The notes under the pieces: model-generated
What the model was told of the DNA's origin: nothing
Seen by the model: only the letters and a program-made list of their open reading frames with translations
The model's database searches: none
Translations under genes and position numbers: made by a program
NCBI GenBank assembly: GCA_964463355.1
Contig: CAYXBP010000001.1
Coordinates: 124,001-188,000, forward strand
Direction of reading: 5' to 3'
DNA length: 64,000 bases
From: Firm-04 sp964463355
GTDB lineage: Bacteria > Bacillota > Clostridia > Oscillospirales > Ruminococcaceae
Part shown: piece by piece, positions 1 to 9,273 of the stretch
Layout of the letters: each line of letters opens with the position of its first letter
Numbering within the stretch: position 1 is the first letter of the stretch

Positions 1-1
1 T

Positions 2-442
2 ACTCTCAACGAGAATGGGGAGTTGAATCACGCCTCCAATTCTGGCGGCGGCGGCGCGGTCATTTTCGATAAGGTCAAGAATAAGGAAGACGCGTGGACT
101 TTTGTGAAGTGGTTCTGCTCCGCTGATGTGCAGACCGAATACGGTATGAATCTGGAGGGCCTGTTGGGTCAGATGGGTCGTTATGAGGCCGCTAATGTGG
201 AGGCACTCAAACAGCTTAACTGGTCTTCTGCCGAGTTGGATGTCCTGCTGGCACAGTGGGAGGCTCTGGACGAGGTTCCGATTCTGCCTTCTTCCTATGC
301 GGTGACCCGTAATATCATGAACGCATTCCGTGAAACTGTTAACTCTAATGAGAATCCCCGCGACACGCTGATGTATTATAACGGCGATATGAACGACGAG
401 ATTCTTCGTAAGAGGGAAAACCTTGGTCTGGATACCAACTGA
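2..442 (+). CDS. Extracellular solute-binding protein of a sugar ABC transporter, C-terminal part
   Basis: The reading frame is open from the window edge to the TGA at 440-442, so only about 146 C-terminal residues are visible and the signal peptide and N-lobe lie outside. The fragment has the composition of the C-terminal lobe of a large family 1-type sugar-binding protein: a Gly-rich turn, an aromatic helix with the words DAWTFVKWF, and a late region with several Trp and Tyr. It is followed after 47 bases by two MalF/MalG-type permeases, the standard order for carbohydrate uptake operons. It would capture an oligosaccharide outside the cell and deliver it to the permease pair. The substrate cannot be told from this fragment. 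Family assignment rests mainly on context. Confidence 0.75.
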   Translation, partial: TLNENGELNHASNSGGGGAVIFDKVKNKEDAWTFVKWFCSADVQTEYGMNLEGLLGQMGRYEAANVEALKQLNWSSAELDVLLAQWEALDEVPILPSSYAVTRNIMNAFRETVNSNENPRDTLMYYNGDMNDEILRKRENLGLDTN

Positions 443-489
443 CATTTGAAAAACTGAATGCGTAAAACGCAACGAAGGAGGGCTTCCGT

Positions 490-1428
490 TTGGATAAGGA
501 ACAAATCGGTGTGAGAACCAAAGCGGAACAACGGCGTCTCATCTGGTCGCAGATGAAGCAGAGCAAGGAAGCATATCTGATGATGCTGCCCTTTATGCTG
601 ATGTTCCTGATTTTCACAATTATCCCTGTTATCATGTCGCTGCCCATCGGTTTGACAGATTTCGACATGGTGAAATATCCCCCGACCTATGTAGGTCTTA
701 GCAATTTCTACAATCTTTTCTTGAATGACAGCATTTTTGTCAAGTCGATCCGTGTTACACTGGTGTTTGCCGTTTTTACAGGACCTTTGAGCTATTTCCT
801 CAGTTTTCTGCTTGCATGGCTCATCAATGAGCTGAATGCGACGCTCAAGGTCATCTTCACGCTGATCTTCTACGCACCGTCCATGGCCTCTGGCGTGTAT
901 GCCGTCTGGCAGTTGATTTTCAGCGGCGACAGCTATGGTATCGCAAACTCTGCGCTGATGAATCTGGGCATTACTTCCTCTGCCATTCAGTGGCTTACCG
1001 ATTCCAAGTATATCCTGACGGTGGTCATCATTGTGCAGCTGTGGGTGAGTATGGGTGCGGGCTTCCTTGCCATGCGTGCAGGTTTCCAGAACATTGATCG
1101 CAGTCAGTATGAGGCGGGTGCTATTGAGGGTATCAAAAACCGCTGGCAGGAGCTTATCTACATCACGATTCCCGGTATGGGGCCTTCACTGATGTTCGCA
1201 GCGGTTATGCAGATTGTTTCCTCCTTTACTGCGGATATCGTTGCCCGAAACCTCGTGGGCTTCCCAAGCACTGATTACGCTGCCCATACTATTATGACAC
1301 ACGCCTTCGACTACGGTTGGATCCGTTATGAGATGGGCTATGCTTCGGCGATCTGTATGGTGCTGTTCATCGTCATGTATGTGGCGAACAAGTTCATCAG
1401 CAGTCTGTTGGGCAAATATATGGATTAA
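490..1428 (+). CDS. Sugar ABC transporter permease, MalF/LplB type
   Basis: A 312-residue integral membrane protein with about six hydrophobic segments, the first near residues 30-55. The cytoplasmic loop that docks on the ATPase (EAA loop) is seen as EAGAIEGIKNRWQELIYITIPG at about residues 217-238. The start is a TTG with AAGGAGG (474-480) nine bases upstream. It would form one half of a heterodimeric channel with the next gene, eight bases downstream, and receive substrate from the binding protein upstream. No ATPase gene lies in the operon, so the pair probably uses a shared MsmX-type ATPase encoded elsewhere (inference). Substrate unknown. Confidence 0.9.
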   Translation: MDKEQIGVRTKAEQRRLIWSQMKQSKEAYLMMLPFMLMFLIFTIIPVIMSLPIGLTDFDMVKYPPTYVGLSNFYNLFLNDSIFVKSIRVTLVFAVFTGPLSYFLSFLLAWLINELNATLKVIFTLIFYAPSMASGVYAVWQLIFSGDSYGIANSALMNLGITSSAIQWLTDSKYILTVVIIVQLWVSMGAGFLAMRAGFQNIDRSQYEAGAIEGIKNRWQELIYITIPGMGPSLMFAAVMQIVSSFTADIVARNLVGFPSTDYAAHTIMTHAFDYGWIRYEMGYASAICMVLFIVMYVANKFISSLLGKYMD

Positions 1429-1436
1429 GGAGGCCG

Positions 1437-2312
1437 ATGATGAAAGATCCCAAAAAGCTCAAAGCGTCCAATCGCAGAGCAGGACGTAAAATCGGCGGTT
1501 CCATTGCCATCTTTGTATTCCTGTTGCTGCTGGGCACCTTTATGGCACTGCCCATTTGGTTGATGGTTGTCAACAGCATCAAGCCTGTGAATGAAATGTT
1601 TATCTTCCCCCCGAAGTGGTATACTCTCAACCCCACACTGGATAATTTCAAGGATACATACCGTGTGCTGGGTGCTATGTGGGTGCCCTTCTCTCGCTAT
1701 GTGTTCAACTCCGTGTTTGTGACCGTGGCAGTTACCATTTTGCAGTGCATTTTTGCTTCAATGGCTGCGTTCTGCTTGTCAAAGGTTAAGTTTCCCGGCA
1801 ACAAGCTCATCAATAATATCATCGTTCTGGCACTACTGTATAATAGTAATGTGATCTACCTGATGCAGTATATGGTGATGGCAGAGCTGAATATGATCAA
1901 CACCTATTCCGCACTGATTCTTCCTGCGGTGGCATCTTCTATGGGTCTGTATCTCATGCGCCAGAGCATGACCTCCATTCCCGATGCAATGATAGAGGCA
2001 GCAAAGGTGGATGGTGCAAATCTGTTCACCATTTGTTGGAGAATCGTGATTCCCAACCAGAAACCTGCATTGATGACCACGGCGATTTTCGCATTTCAGG
2101 GTGCATGGAATATTACGGGCGGCAGCCTTGTGTACGACGAAGCACTCAAGACATTGCCAACCGTTATTCAGCAGGCAGCCAGTGCAGGTATTTCCCGTCA
2201 GGGCGTAACCATGGCGGCTGCGGTCATCCTCTTTGTGCCGCCGGTATTGTTCTTTATTCTCGCGCAAAGCCAGGTTATGGAAACTATGGCGCATTCCGGT
2301 ATTAAAGATTGA
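1437..2312 (+). CDS. Sugar ABC transporter permease, MalG/LplC type
   Basis: A 291-residue membrane protein of the second permease class found in carbohydrate importers. It has a hydrophobic segment at about residues 22-45 and the EAA loop seen as IEAAKVDGANLFTICWRIVIP. The start ATG at 1437 (a second ATG follows at once) has AAGGAGG just upstream, close to the stop of the preceding permease. It is the partner of the 490-1428 product in a heterodimeric channel. The C-terminus keeps the usual form, with the last transmembrane helix followed by a short tail. Substrate unknown. Confidence 0.9.
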   Translation: MMKDPKKLKASNRRAGRKIGGSIAIFVFLLLLGTFMALPIWLMVVNSIKPVNEMFIFPPKWYTLNPTLDNFKDTYRVLGAMWVPFSRYVFNSVFVTVAVTILQCIFASMAAFCLSKVKFPGNKLINNIIVLALLYNSNVIYLMQYMVMAELNMINTYSALILPAVASSMGLYLMRQSMTSIPDAMIEAAKVDGANLFTICWRIVIPNQKPALMTTAIFAFQGAWNITGGSLVYDEALKTLPTVIQQAASAGISRQGVTMAAAVILFVPPVLFFILAQSQVMETMAHSGIKD

Positions 2313-2348
2313 TTTCCGGCGAATTTGTACAGAAAGGATGAGATATTT

Positions 2349-3887
2349 GTGAAGAAACACTTGTTACGGCAGATTGCAACTGCCGGTATCGCCACCGTCA
2401 TGACAGCATCGGCACTGGCAACCACTGCCTTCGCAGATGAGCCATACGATGTGTATAACTACAACTATCTGGGAGAGGCAGTGCCTTCGCAGGCGGGTTA
2501 TCTTGCCGAGCGCGCCGTGTCTGGTCTGGATCTGGGTACGACCGCACTGAAGTCTCCCTCGGATCTGTTTAAGGATGCCGACGATAACTTCTACATCGTG
2601 GATTCGGGCAACAACCGCATTCTGAAGGTCAATTCCGCATTTGATGAGGTTCTGCTCATCATGGATACCTTTACCATGCCAGATGGTTCTACCACCACAC
2701 TGAAAAACCCCAAGGGCGTGTACGTTTCACCCGATACTGGTCTGATCTACATTGCGGATAACGAGAATTCCCGTGCGCTGGTGGTGGATGCTGACCTGAA
2801 GGTGCAGCAGGAGATCACTAAGCCGACATCCACGGTCTACGATCAGGCACTGACCTTCCTGCCGCAGAAGATTCTCTGCGACAACGCAGGCAATGTGTAC
2901 ATCGTGCTGAATAACACCACAAAGGGTGCAGCCATGTTTGATCGTGACGGCGAGTTTATCGGCTATTACGGCGCAAACGCCGTTGCCGCTACCGCAGAGG
3001 TCATTGCAAATCACTTCTGGAACGCAATTGCTTCAGAGGAAGAGAAGAAATACCGCGCCAGAAGCACTCCTACAGCGTTTGATAATTTTGATATCGATGT
3101 GCGGAAAGGCTTTATCTACACTTCCACATCCTCGGGTAGTACCGATACGGATATCGTGAAGAAGGTAAACCCAGAAGGTCATAACCTGTTCAGCTATATG
3201 TCCAATTTCATATGGGGCGATTTGTTCACCGTATGGTACAGTGGCACAAGTTACAAAACCAAGATTGTGGATATTGATATCGGTGACGATGGTTCGATCA
3301 ACTGTTTGGATGCCACCACGGGTCGTGTGTTCCAGTACGACGAAGAAGCCTCTCTGTTGTTTATCATGGGTACAGTGGGAGAGCAGGTCGGTGCGTTCTC
3401 AGCGGGCGGCGTTGTTGCCGTGGAAACCATGGGCGAGAACTGTGAATCGGTTTTGGTGCTGGATGCCACCAAGGGTACCGTGACGATTTTCAACCAGACC
3501 GTGTTTGGTAACATTGTTCACGATGCAACTGCGAAGTACAACGGCGGCTACTATGAAGAAGCATTGGAGCCATGGCTGGAAGTGCTGAAGCGTGATGGCA
3601 ACTACCGCAGCGCGTATTTGGGTATCGCCAGTGCCTATTTTAACATGGGTAGATATGAGGAATCTATGGAGTATGCCAAGAAGGCAGATGCTTCCGGCAG
3701 ATATAACAGGGCATTTGAGCGTTGGCGTTCTGAGTTTTTGAAGGAAAATCTGACCTTGTTTTTGGTTGCGCTGGTGGTGCTGATCATTGCATGGCAGGTC
3801 ATCAAGCGGATATGGAATAAAAAGCGCGCGGCGGCTCTTGCTACCGCTACGGCAGAGCCGATACCAAAGGCTCCCGAAGAAGAATAA
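2349..3887 (+). CDS. Secreted NHL/beta-propeller and TPR protein anchored by a C-terminal membrane helix
   Basis: The frame opens at a TTG at 2325, but the GTG at 2349 has AAAGGA (2332-2337) in front of it and begins directly with a signal peptide ending near ALATTAFADEP, so 2349 is preferred (512 residues). After cleavage there is a series of NHL-type blades at about residues 50-350, with recurring words such as NFYIVDSGNNRILK, LIYIADNENSRALVV and GNVYIVLNNT. A short TPR-like region follows (about 390-450; AKYNGGYYEEALEPW, ASAYFNMGRYEESMEYA), then one membrane helix (about 468-488) and a basic tail. It lies within the transporter operon and probably acts outside the membrane as a scaffold or glycan-recognition subunit. 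That role is inferred from context only. Confidence 0.75.
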   Translation: MKKHLLRQIATAGIATVMTASALATTAFADEPYDVYNYNYLGEAVPSQAGYLAERAVSGLDLGTTALKSPSDLFKDADDNFYIVDSGNNRILKVNSAFDEVLLIMDTFTMPDGSTTTLKNPKGVYVSPDTGLIYIADNENSRALVVDADLKVQQEITKPTSTVYDQALTFLPQKILCDNAGNVYIVLNNTTKGAAMFDRDGEFIGYYGANAVAATAEVIANHFWNAIASEEEKKYRARSTPTAFDNFDIDVRKGFIYTSTSSGSTDTDIVKKVNPEGHNLFSYMSNFIWGDLFTVWYSGTSYKTKIVDIDIGDDGSINCLDATTGRVFQYDEEASLLFIMGTVGEQVGAFSAGGVVAVETMGENCESVLVLDATKGTVTIFNQTVFGNIVHDATAKYNGGYYEEALEPWLEVLKRDGNYRSAYLGIASAYFNMGRYEESMEYAKKADASGRYNRAFERWRSEFLKENLTLFLVALVVLIIAWQVIKRIWNKKRAAALATATAEPIPKAPEEE

Positions 3888-3902
3888 GGAGGTGCTTTCA
3901 TC

Positions 3903-4532
3903 ATGTTGGATTTAACACAGCCGCAGTTTGTCAAACACGCAATTTTCCATCCCTTTGAGGGCTTTGAAGATCTGCGTTGGAAGAAGGCAGGAAAGCTCTC
4001 CTACACCTTCATCATCATTTTTGCGCTGTTCGTAGCGGAGATTGCCTACGATCGCTGGTGCGGATTCCAGTTTCGCCCATTGCCCGATTCCGTATTCAGT
4101 GTGGTGCCCTACATTATGCAGAGCGTTGTGTATTTCCTGGCGTGGGTTATCGGTAACTGGTCTGTTTGTACGCTGTTGGACGGCGAAGGTACCATGAAAA
4201 ACATTGCCATTTATAGTTCCTATGCGTTGATTCCGTATATCGTGTGCCAGTTTGTGGATGTGTTTCTCTCTCATATTTTGGTGCGGGATGAGTTCATCTT
4301 CTTTACGGTATTGCAGTACATTGGCCTGATCTGGACGGGTACGCTGTTGTTCTCTGCGATCAAGGCGGTGCATCAGTATACCTTCACCAAAACAGTCATT
4401 GCCATCGTGCTGACTTTGGTCGCAATGTTGATCATTCTGTTCTTGGCGGTGCTGCTGCTGAGCTTGTTCCAGAACGTGTACGTATTTATCTACACCATCT
4501 ATACAGAAATTCTGTATAGAGTGCGCGTGTAA
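3903..4532 (+). CDS. Yip1-like integral membrane protein
   Basis: A 209-residue protein with five predicted membrane helices after a cytoplasmic N-terminus containing the words HPFEGFEDLRW. This fits the Yip1/YIF1 family of small bacterial membrane proteins. AAGGAGG lies eleven bases ahead of the ATG. It sits between the NHL/TPR protein and the DUF5696 protein; this trio recurs in carbohydrate transporter operons of Firmicutes (from memory, not searched). The biochemical role of bacterial Yip1 proteins in such operons is not established; a membrane assembly or docking role is only a guess. Confidence 0.7.
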   Translation: MLDLTQPQFVKHAIFHPFEGFEDLRWKKAGKLSYTFIIIFALFVAEIAYDRWCGFQFRPLPDSVFSVVPYIMQSVVYFLAWVIGNWSVCTLLDGEGTMKNIAIYSSYALIPYIVCQFVDVFLSHILVRDEFIFFTVLQYIGLIWTGTLLFSAIKAVHQYTFTKTVIAIVLTLVAMLIILFLAVLLLSLFQNVYVFIYTIYTEILYRVRV

Positions 4533-4546
4533 AGGCGGTGAACATA

Positions 4547-6934
4547 GTGTTAATGAAGAAAAAACGAATGCTCGCCTGCCTGTTGGCAGCGGCAATGATG
4601 ACTTCCATGAGCATCTCTGCACTGCCTGCTCTTGCCGATGAGGCGGTCGATTCCGTGAATGGCTCTGCCGACAGCAAGGAGGAAAGCAGCGGCGGGGATG
4701 TAGATGACGAAGACGCTTGGGTTGATCGTTCCGAGGACGATGTGTTGCAGAAGATGAAGATCGTCGCGGAAAACGATAATTTGGTGCTGTATGCGTGGGA
4801 TGAGGACAAACTGGATAAGGACAACGATGAAAAGCCCGAGGATATCTTTGCACTGAAAAATAAGAAAAATGGCTATATCTGGTGGTCGTCGCCCATCAAT
4901 GCGGCAGGCGATTCCATTGCTACACCAGTGCTTGCAAAGGGTATTTCTTCTGGCTTGATTCTGACCGCAGCAGAAATCGATGACCGCTCCACTACAACGG
5001 TTCGTTCGGCAGATACTGGCAGAACTACCATCAGCTATAAGACCATCAGCAACGGCGTGGAGGTGACCTATAACTTCCGCAAGGTTGGTATCAAGATTCC
5101 CGTGCGCTACGAGTTGGGCGAAGATTACTTGCAGGTTACCATTGATTCCTCTGATATCACCGAGAAATACGGCCCTGACCATGAGGATGGCCCAGTACTT
5201 ACGCAGTCACTTGCGATGCTGAATGCATTTGGTGCTGCGGATTCCGAGGAGGAAGGCTACTTTGTCATCCCTGATGGGAGCGGCGCGCTGATCAATTTTA
5301 ACAACGAGAAGTACAGCGCGAAAACGTACAATCAGCCGATTTATGGGAAAGATGTGACCGCTGTGCCGAAAACCAAGGGTGCTGTGGTCGAGGGCGTTTC
5401 GTTGCCGATGTATGGCATTGTCAAAGGCGAGAACGCGTTGCTCGCAGTTGCGACCTCTGGTGACGGCAACTGCAATATCCGCGCGGCTGTCAGTGGTACG
5501 GGGCAATCCAATACTGAGTACAATACTTGCTATTTTGAGTTCATCACCCGCGCTTCCGATGAATACTACCTTGGCACTGACCAGCTGACACCGTTGGCTG
5601 TGTATCAAAAAAATATGCCTGAGGTGACCATGCAGGTGCGGTACTATCCCATGTGTGCAGCGGATGAAGTGAACGCTGATCAGGGCGAAAAGCTTGATTA
5701 TGTAGATATCGCAGCAAAATATCGCCAGTATCTTATGAAGGATGAGGGCGTGACCGTTAAGGCAAAGGCGGATAGCGCGTATTGCTATGTGGATGTATAC
5801 GGCGGCACGAAAAAGCAAAAAAATATTCTCGGCTTTCCAGTATTCCTCAAAACCAGCATGACCAGCTACAAGGAAACACAGGAGATTCTTGCATTGTTGA
5901 AAGAGGCGGGTGCGGATAATCTGGTGGTTTCGCTGAACAACTGGACGAATGCTGGCATCAGCGGCAAGGTGGATTACAAAGCAAAGCCATCTGGTACGCT
6001 GGGCGGAAAGTCCGATTTCAATGACCTTGTGGATTACATGAACGGTAACGGCATCGCATGGTATCCTACTGTGAATAATTATGCCTATTATTCAGGCGGT
6101 GGATACTATTCGTTGACGGATACCTCAGTGCGTGTATCAGGCTCCTTCGCAAGAATCGTGGACTTTGAGCGCGCATATGGTGTGCCATACGGCGAAAAGA
6201 AAACGATGTCGCTGCTTTCTCCCTCCACTTTTGCAGGGCTGTATGACAAGCTTGCTAAGAATTACAAGAAGGCTGGGCTTACTTCTGTCAGCATCGGTGA
6301 GATGTCCTCTCTGCTGTACGGCGATTACGGCAAAAAGTCCGCAACTTCGCGTGAGCAGACCATGCAGACGATTGAGAACTGCCTTGCAAAGCTCAACACC
6401 GATGTGGGTTCGGTGCTTTCGCAGGATCCCAACGCCTATGTACTGAAGTATACAGATACCATTACCGATATTCCGCTGTACTCCAGTGGCTTTGATATTC
6501 TGGATGCCGATATCCCGCTGTATCAGATGGTCATGCACGGCGTAATTCCTTATTCTACCAAGGCGGTCAATGGCAGTGCCGATGCGGAGCGTCTGGTAAT
6601 GCTGGCACTTGCAGCGGGCAGCAACCTGCGGTTCGATATGCTTTATGCTGAAACCAGTGATCTAAAGGACACCGATTTTGATGTCTACTACTACGGCTAC
6701 TACGAATACTGGATTGACAATGCCGCGCAGTATTATCAGTTTACCAAGGATATCCTTGCGAAAACCAGTGATTCCTATATCGTCAGCTATGTGCAGGAGG
6801 GCGATATCATTCAGACGGTCTACGAAAACGGCGTGCAAACCGAAGTCGATCTGGCGAACTGTTCAGTGACCTGCGATGGCGAAATCTACTACCTGCGCGA
6901 CTATGTAGAGGAAGGAGATGTGGTGTTTGAATGA
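4547..6934 (+). CDS. Large secreted DUF5696-type protein of a carbohydrate transport operon
   Basis: About 795 residues. The frame can start at GTG 4538, GTG 4547 or ATG 4553; 4547 is chosen because the AAGGCGG site (4532-4538) then has normal spacing. A signal peptide ends near ALPALADEA and is followed by an acidic, Ser-rich linker (to about residue 65). The rest is a long globular region with no membrane anchor. It has many Tyr, Gly and Asp residues and stretches that look like glycoside-hydrolase folds (a beta-sandwich-like first half, a barrel-like second half near residues 410-700). Order and neighbours (Yip1-like protein before, permeases after) match the DUF5696 family. The gene overlaps the next permease by ATGA. 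Function unproven; an extracellular glycan-binding or hydrolytic role is inferred. Confidence 0.7.
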   Translation: MLMKKKRMLACLLAAAMMTSMSISALPALADEAVDSVNGSADSKEESSGGDVDDEDAWVDRSEDDVLQKMKIVAENDNLVLYAWDEDKLDKDNDEKPEDIFALKNKKNGYIWWSSPINAAGDSIATPVLAKGISSGLILTAAEIDDRSTTTVRSADTGRTTISYKTISNGVEVTYNFRKVGIKIPVRYELGEDYLQVTIDSSDITEKYGPDHEDGPVLTQSLAMLNAFGAADSEEEGYFVIPDGSGALINFNNEKYSAKTYNQPIYGKDVTAVPKTKGAVVEGVSLPMYGIVKGENALLAVATSGDGNCNIRAAVSGTGQSNTEYNTCYFEFITRASDEYYLGTDQLTPLAVYQKNMPEVTMQVRYYPMCAADEVNADQGEKLDYVDIAAKYRQYLMKDEGVTVKAKADSAYCYVDVYGGTKKQKNILGFPVFLKTSMTSYKETQEILALLKEAGADNLVVSLNNWTNAGISGKVDYKAKPSGTLGGKSDFNDLVDYMNGNGIAWYPTVNNYAYYSGGGYYSLTDTSVRVSGSFARIVDFERAYGVPYGEKKTMSLLSPSTFAGLYDKLAKNYKKAGLTSVSIGEMSSLLYGDYGKKSATSREQTMQTIENCLAKLNTDVGSVLSQDPNAYVLKYTDTITDIPLYSSGFDILDADIPLYQMVMHGVIPYSTKAVNGSADAERLVMLALAAGSNLRFDMLYAETSDLKDTDFDVYYYGYYEYWIDNAAQYYQFTKDILAKTSDSYIVSYVQEGDIIQTVYENGVQTEVDLANCSVTCDGEIYYLRDYVEEGDVVFE

Positions 6935-7851
6935 AGATCCCATATGAACGCAGAAAATCCCTCTACGGATACGGCTTTATCGCACTGTGGCTGGTGGGAA
7001 CACTTTTGTGGTTTTTAAAGCCCATGATTGAATCCCTTTGCTACTGCTTTATGGATAACGCCACGCTGAAGCCTGAGGTTGGCGGCATGAATAAGCAATG
7101 GCTGCCCTTTGCGGATTTTGGTTGGATTGCAAATTTTAAGTACGCTTTTGCAACTGACCCATCCTATAAGCAAAAGCTGTTGGAGGTGCTGAAAGATACC
7201 GCACTGACCACCCCCATGATTTTGGTGTTTTCGCTGTTTATCGCGGTGATCCTGAATCAGGAGTTTAAGGGCAGAGGCTTTGCCCGTGCAATTTTCTTTT
7301 TGCCTGTTATCATTGCGACTGGTCCTGTTTACAATATCATCAACGGTGATATTGCCAGCACTGGTGCCGATAGCGGCGCGCAGTTCTCAACCTTGTTCCA
7401 GACGGATATTGTGGATGAGTTGCTGGAGTTCCTGGGTGTCATGAATATCAGTGACAGCCTCAGTGAAGTGATCAATACCGTTACCACCGATATTTTCGGG
7501 TTGGTGTGGAGTTCGGGTATCCAGATTCTTATCTTCCTCGCAGCATTGCAGAATATTCCGCCTTCCGCCAAAGAGGCCGCCTCTATGGAGGGTGCAACTG
7601 CGTGGGAATACTTCTGGAAGATTACCCTGCCCTATGTCAGCCCCATGATCCTGGCAAACTTTATCTACACGGTCATTGATTCCTTTACCGCCACCGATAA
7701 TGCCGTTATGAGCCGTGTGTTGGAAAAGCAGCTGGAGTGGGACTACGGCTATGCAGCGGCGATGGCATGGAGCTATTTCGCTATTGTTATGGTTGTTGTG
7801 GGTATCATTACCGTTATCATCAACAAGTTTATCTTCTACGAAGTGGAATAA
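6931..7851 (+). CDS. Sugar ABC transporter permease (second pair, MalF type)
   Basis: A 306-residue permease with a membrane helix right at the N-terminus (about residues 10-32) and the EAA loop seen as KEAASMEGATAWEYFWKITLP at about residues 210-230. Its ATG overlaps the stop of the DUF5696 gene by four bases, so the two are probably translationally coupled. An insert-like stretch between the third and fourth helices (about residues 140-180) is longer than in a minimal permease. It pairs with the following gene, making this the second permease pair in the operon. No binding protein directly precedes this pair; either it shares the upstream one or the DUF5696 protein takes part (inference). 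Confidence 0.88.
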   Translation: MKIPYERRKSLYGYGFIALWLVGTLLWFLKPMIESLCYCFMDNATLKPEVGGMNKQWLPFADFGWIANFKYAFATDPSYKQKLLEVLKDTALTTPMILVFSLFIAVILNQEFKGRGFARAIFFLPVIIATGPVYNIINGDIASTGADSGAQFSTLFQTDIVDELLEFLGVMNISDSLSEVINTVTTDIFGLVWSSGIQILIFLAALQNIPPSAKEAASMEGATAWEYFWKITLPYVSPMILANFIYTVIDSFTATDNAVMSRVLEKQLEWDYGYAAAMAWSYFAIVMVVVGIITVIINKFIFYEVE

Positions 7852-7863
7852 GGGGGTGCAGCA

Positions 7864-9027
7864 ATGGAAAACGAAAATATGATTACCCCTGCTCCGCAGG
7901 AAAACACCCAGTCGGTGGCTGCGGAAGATGCTGCGGTTGTGTCGCAGTCTGCTCTCGCCCGTCCGCACAAATTACCAGAGGGCTATATCCCCGAATCTGC
8001 AAAGCCTGTGGTGCATGAAGAAAAGCAGGTAGGCAACGGCATGTCACCGAAAGAGGCAATGAAGATACGTATGCAGGGCATGACCAAGCAGGAGGTTGCT
8101 TATCTGCGGCGGAAAATGATCTTTGAAAAGGCATGGCCTTTCTTCCGTTTCCTGATCCTTTTCGGACTGGGATTCGTCATTCTCACACCGCTGATGTTCA
8201 TGCTCAGCTATGGTTTCCGCGAAAGCGGCGATATGAATGACCCCACCGTGATGTGGATTCCCCGTAACCTAACTTTGAAGGTCATGAAGCAGACCATTGA
8301 TGCAATGGGTCTGACTAACCCGATCTCCAATCGCCAGAATCCGTTGTTCAATACACTGGTATTGAATCTGGGCTGTTCTTTGATGCAGGTAATTACCTGT
8401 GCGATCACTGGTTATGGCTTCGCACGCTTCAAGTTCAAGGGCAGAGATCTGCTCTTCGGCATCGTGATTCTGATGATCCTGGTGCCTACTCAGATTCTAT
8501 CCATTCCGCTGTACATGACCTTTAAGAATTTTATGTTCGGGTCGGTTAATCTTATTGATAAATTCGCGGTTATGTATCTGCCTGCGATGATGGCAAACGG
8601 TATTCGCTCGGGATTGATGATCTTCATCTTCCGACAGTTTTTCCGCGGCTTGCCCAAAGAACTGGAGGATGCGGCGTATCTGGATGGCTGCGGCCCGCTT
8701 AACACCTTTATCCGTGTGATGGTGCCCAATGCGGCTTCTTCCTTCCTCACCGTGTTCCTGTTCTCCATCGTGTGGTACTGGAACGATTTCTATGTGAGCA
8801 GTTCGTTCTTCACCAATACCAAGACCATCGCGCTGGTGTTAAAGAACCTGGATGCGACATTGAATCTTGCGATTTTCAACAATGCAAACGCGCAGGTGAG
8901 TGCCCGTGAAAAGATCGTGTGGCTGGAATCTGGCTGTTTGATTTCCATTACACCGATGTTGATCCTATATGCTTGCTTGCAAAAGCACTTTACAGAGGGT
9001 ATTGAGCGATCTGGTCTGGTTGGCTGA
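7864..9027 (+). CDS. Sugar ABC transporter permease (second pair, MalG type) with long N-terminal extension
   Basis: A 387-residue permease. The core after about residue 90 is a normal MalG-class protein with six membrane helices and the EAA loop seen as EDAAYLDGCGPLNTFIRVMVP (about residues 271-291). The first 90 residues are polar, rich in Pro, Ala, Glu and Lys, and lack a membrane segment, so they form an unusually long cytoplasmic tail. The ATG has GGGGG seven bases upstream. This is the last gene of the operon; a hairpin terminator follows 14 bases after the stop. The tail might contact the ATPase or a regulator; nothing in the sequence proves it. Confidence 0.88.
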   Translation: MENENMITPAPQENTQSVAAEDAAVVSQSALARPHKLPEGYIPESAKPVVHEEKQVGNGMSPKEAMKIRMQGMTKQEVAYLRRKMIFEKAWPFFRFLILFGLGFVILTPLMFMLSYGFRESGDMNDPTVMWIPRNLTLKVMKQTIDAMGLTNPISNRQNPLFNTLVLNLGCSLMQVITCAITGYGFARFKFKGRDLLFGIVILMILVPTQILSIPLYMTFKNFMFGSVNLIDKFAVMYLPAMMANGIRSGLMIFIFRQFFRGLPKELEDAAYLDGCGPLNTFIRVMVPNAASSFLTVFLFSIVWYWNDFYVSSSFFTNTKTIALVLKNLDATLNLAIFNNANAQVSAREKIVWLESGCLISITPMLILYACLQKHFTEGIERSGLVG

Positions 9028-9041
9028 TTGTTCTACAAAAC

Positions 9042-9080
9042 AAAACGAGCTTCACTGTGCGGTGAAGTTCGTTTTAGTTT
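9042..9080 (+). terminator. Terminator of the carbohydrate transporter operon
   Basis: A 14-base stem (9042-9055 with 9062-9075, one G-U pair) with a 6-base loop. The 3' arm ends in GTTTT followed by AGTTTG. It lies 14 bases after the stop of the last permease. Confidence 0.8.
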
Positions 9081-9195
9081 GTCAAAAAAGGACTATAAAT
9101 GGTTTTGAACCAGTATTTTCAAAGGCTTGCGCGTTCAGGGAAAAGCACACCCTGCTGTTGCCCGAAGGCAGCATAACATTTCATACATTACACTT

Positions 9196-9230
9196 TGAGG
9201 GAAAAGCGGACAAGACCCGTTTTTCCCTCA
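9196..9230. terminator. Second hairpin in the convergent gap, probable terminator for the flavoprotein operon
   Basis: TGAGGGAAAAGCGG (9196-9209) pairs with 9217-9230 with one G-U pair and a 7-base loop. It lies 44 bases beyond the stop of the minus-strand flavoprotein gene. The U-run is inside the stem rather than after it, so termination strength is uncertain. Confidence 0.5.
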
Positions 9231-9273
9231 TGAATCTTATGGCTGCATGTTTCTTGAAAATGTTCTGTATGCG

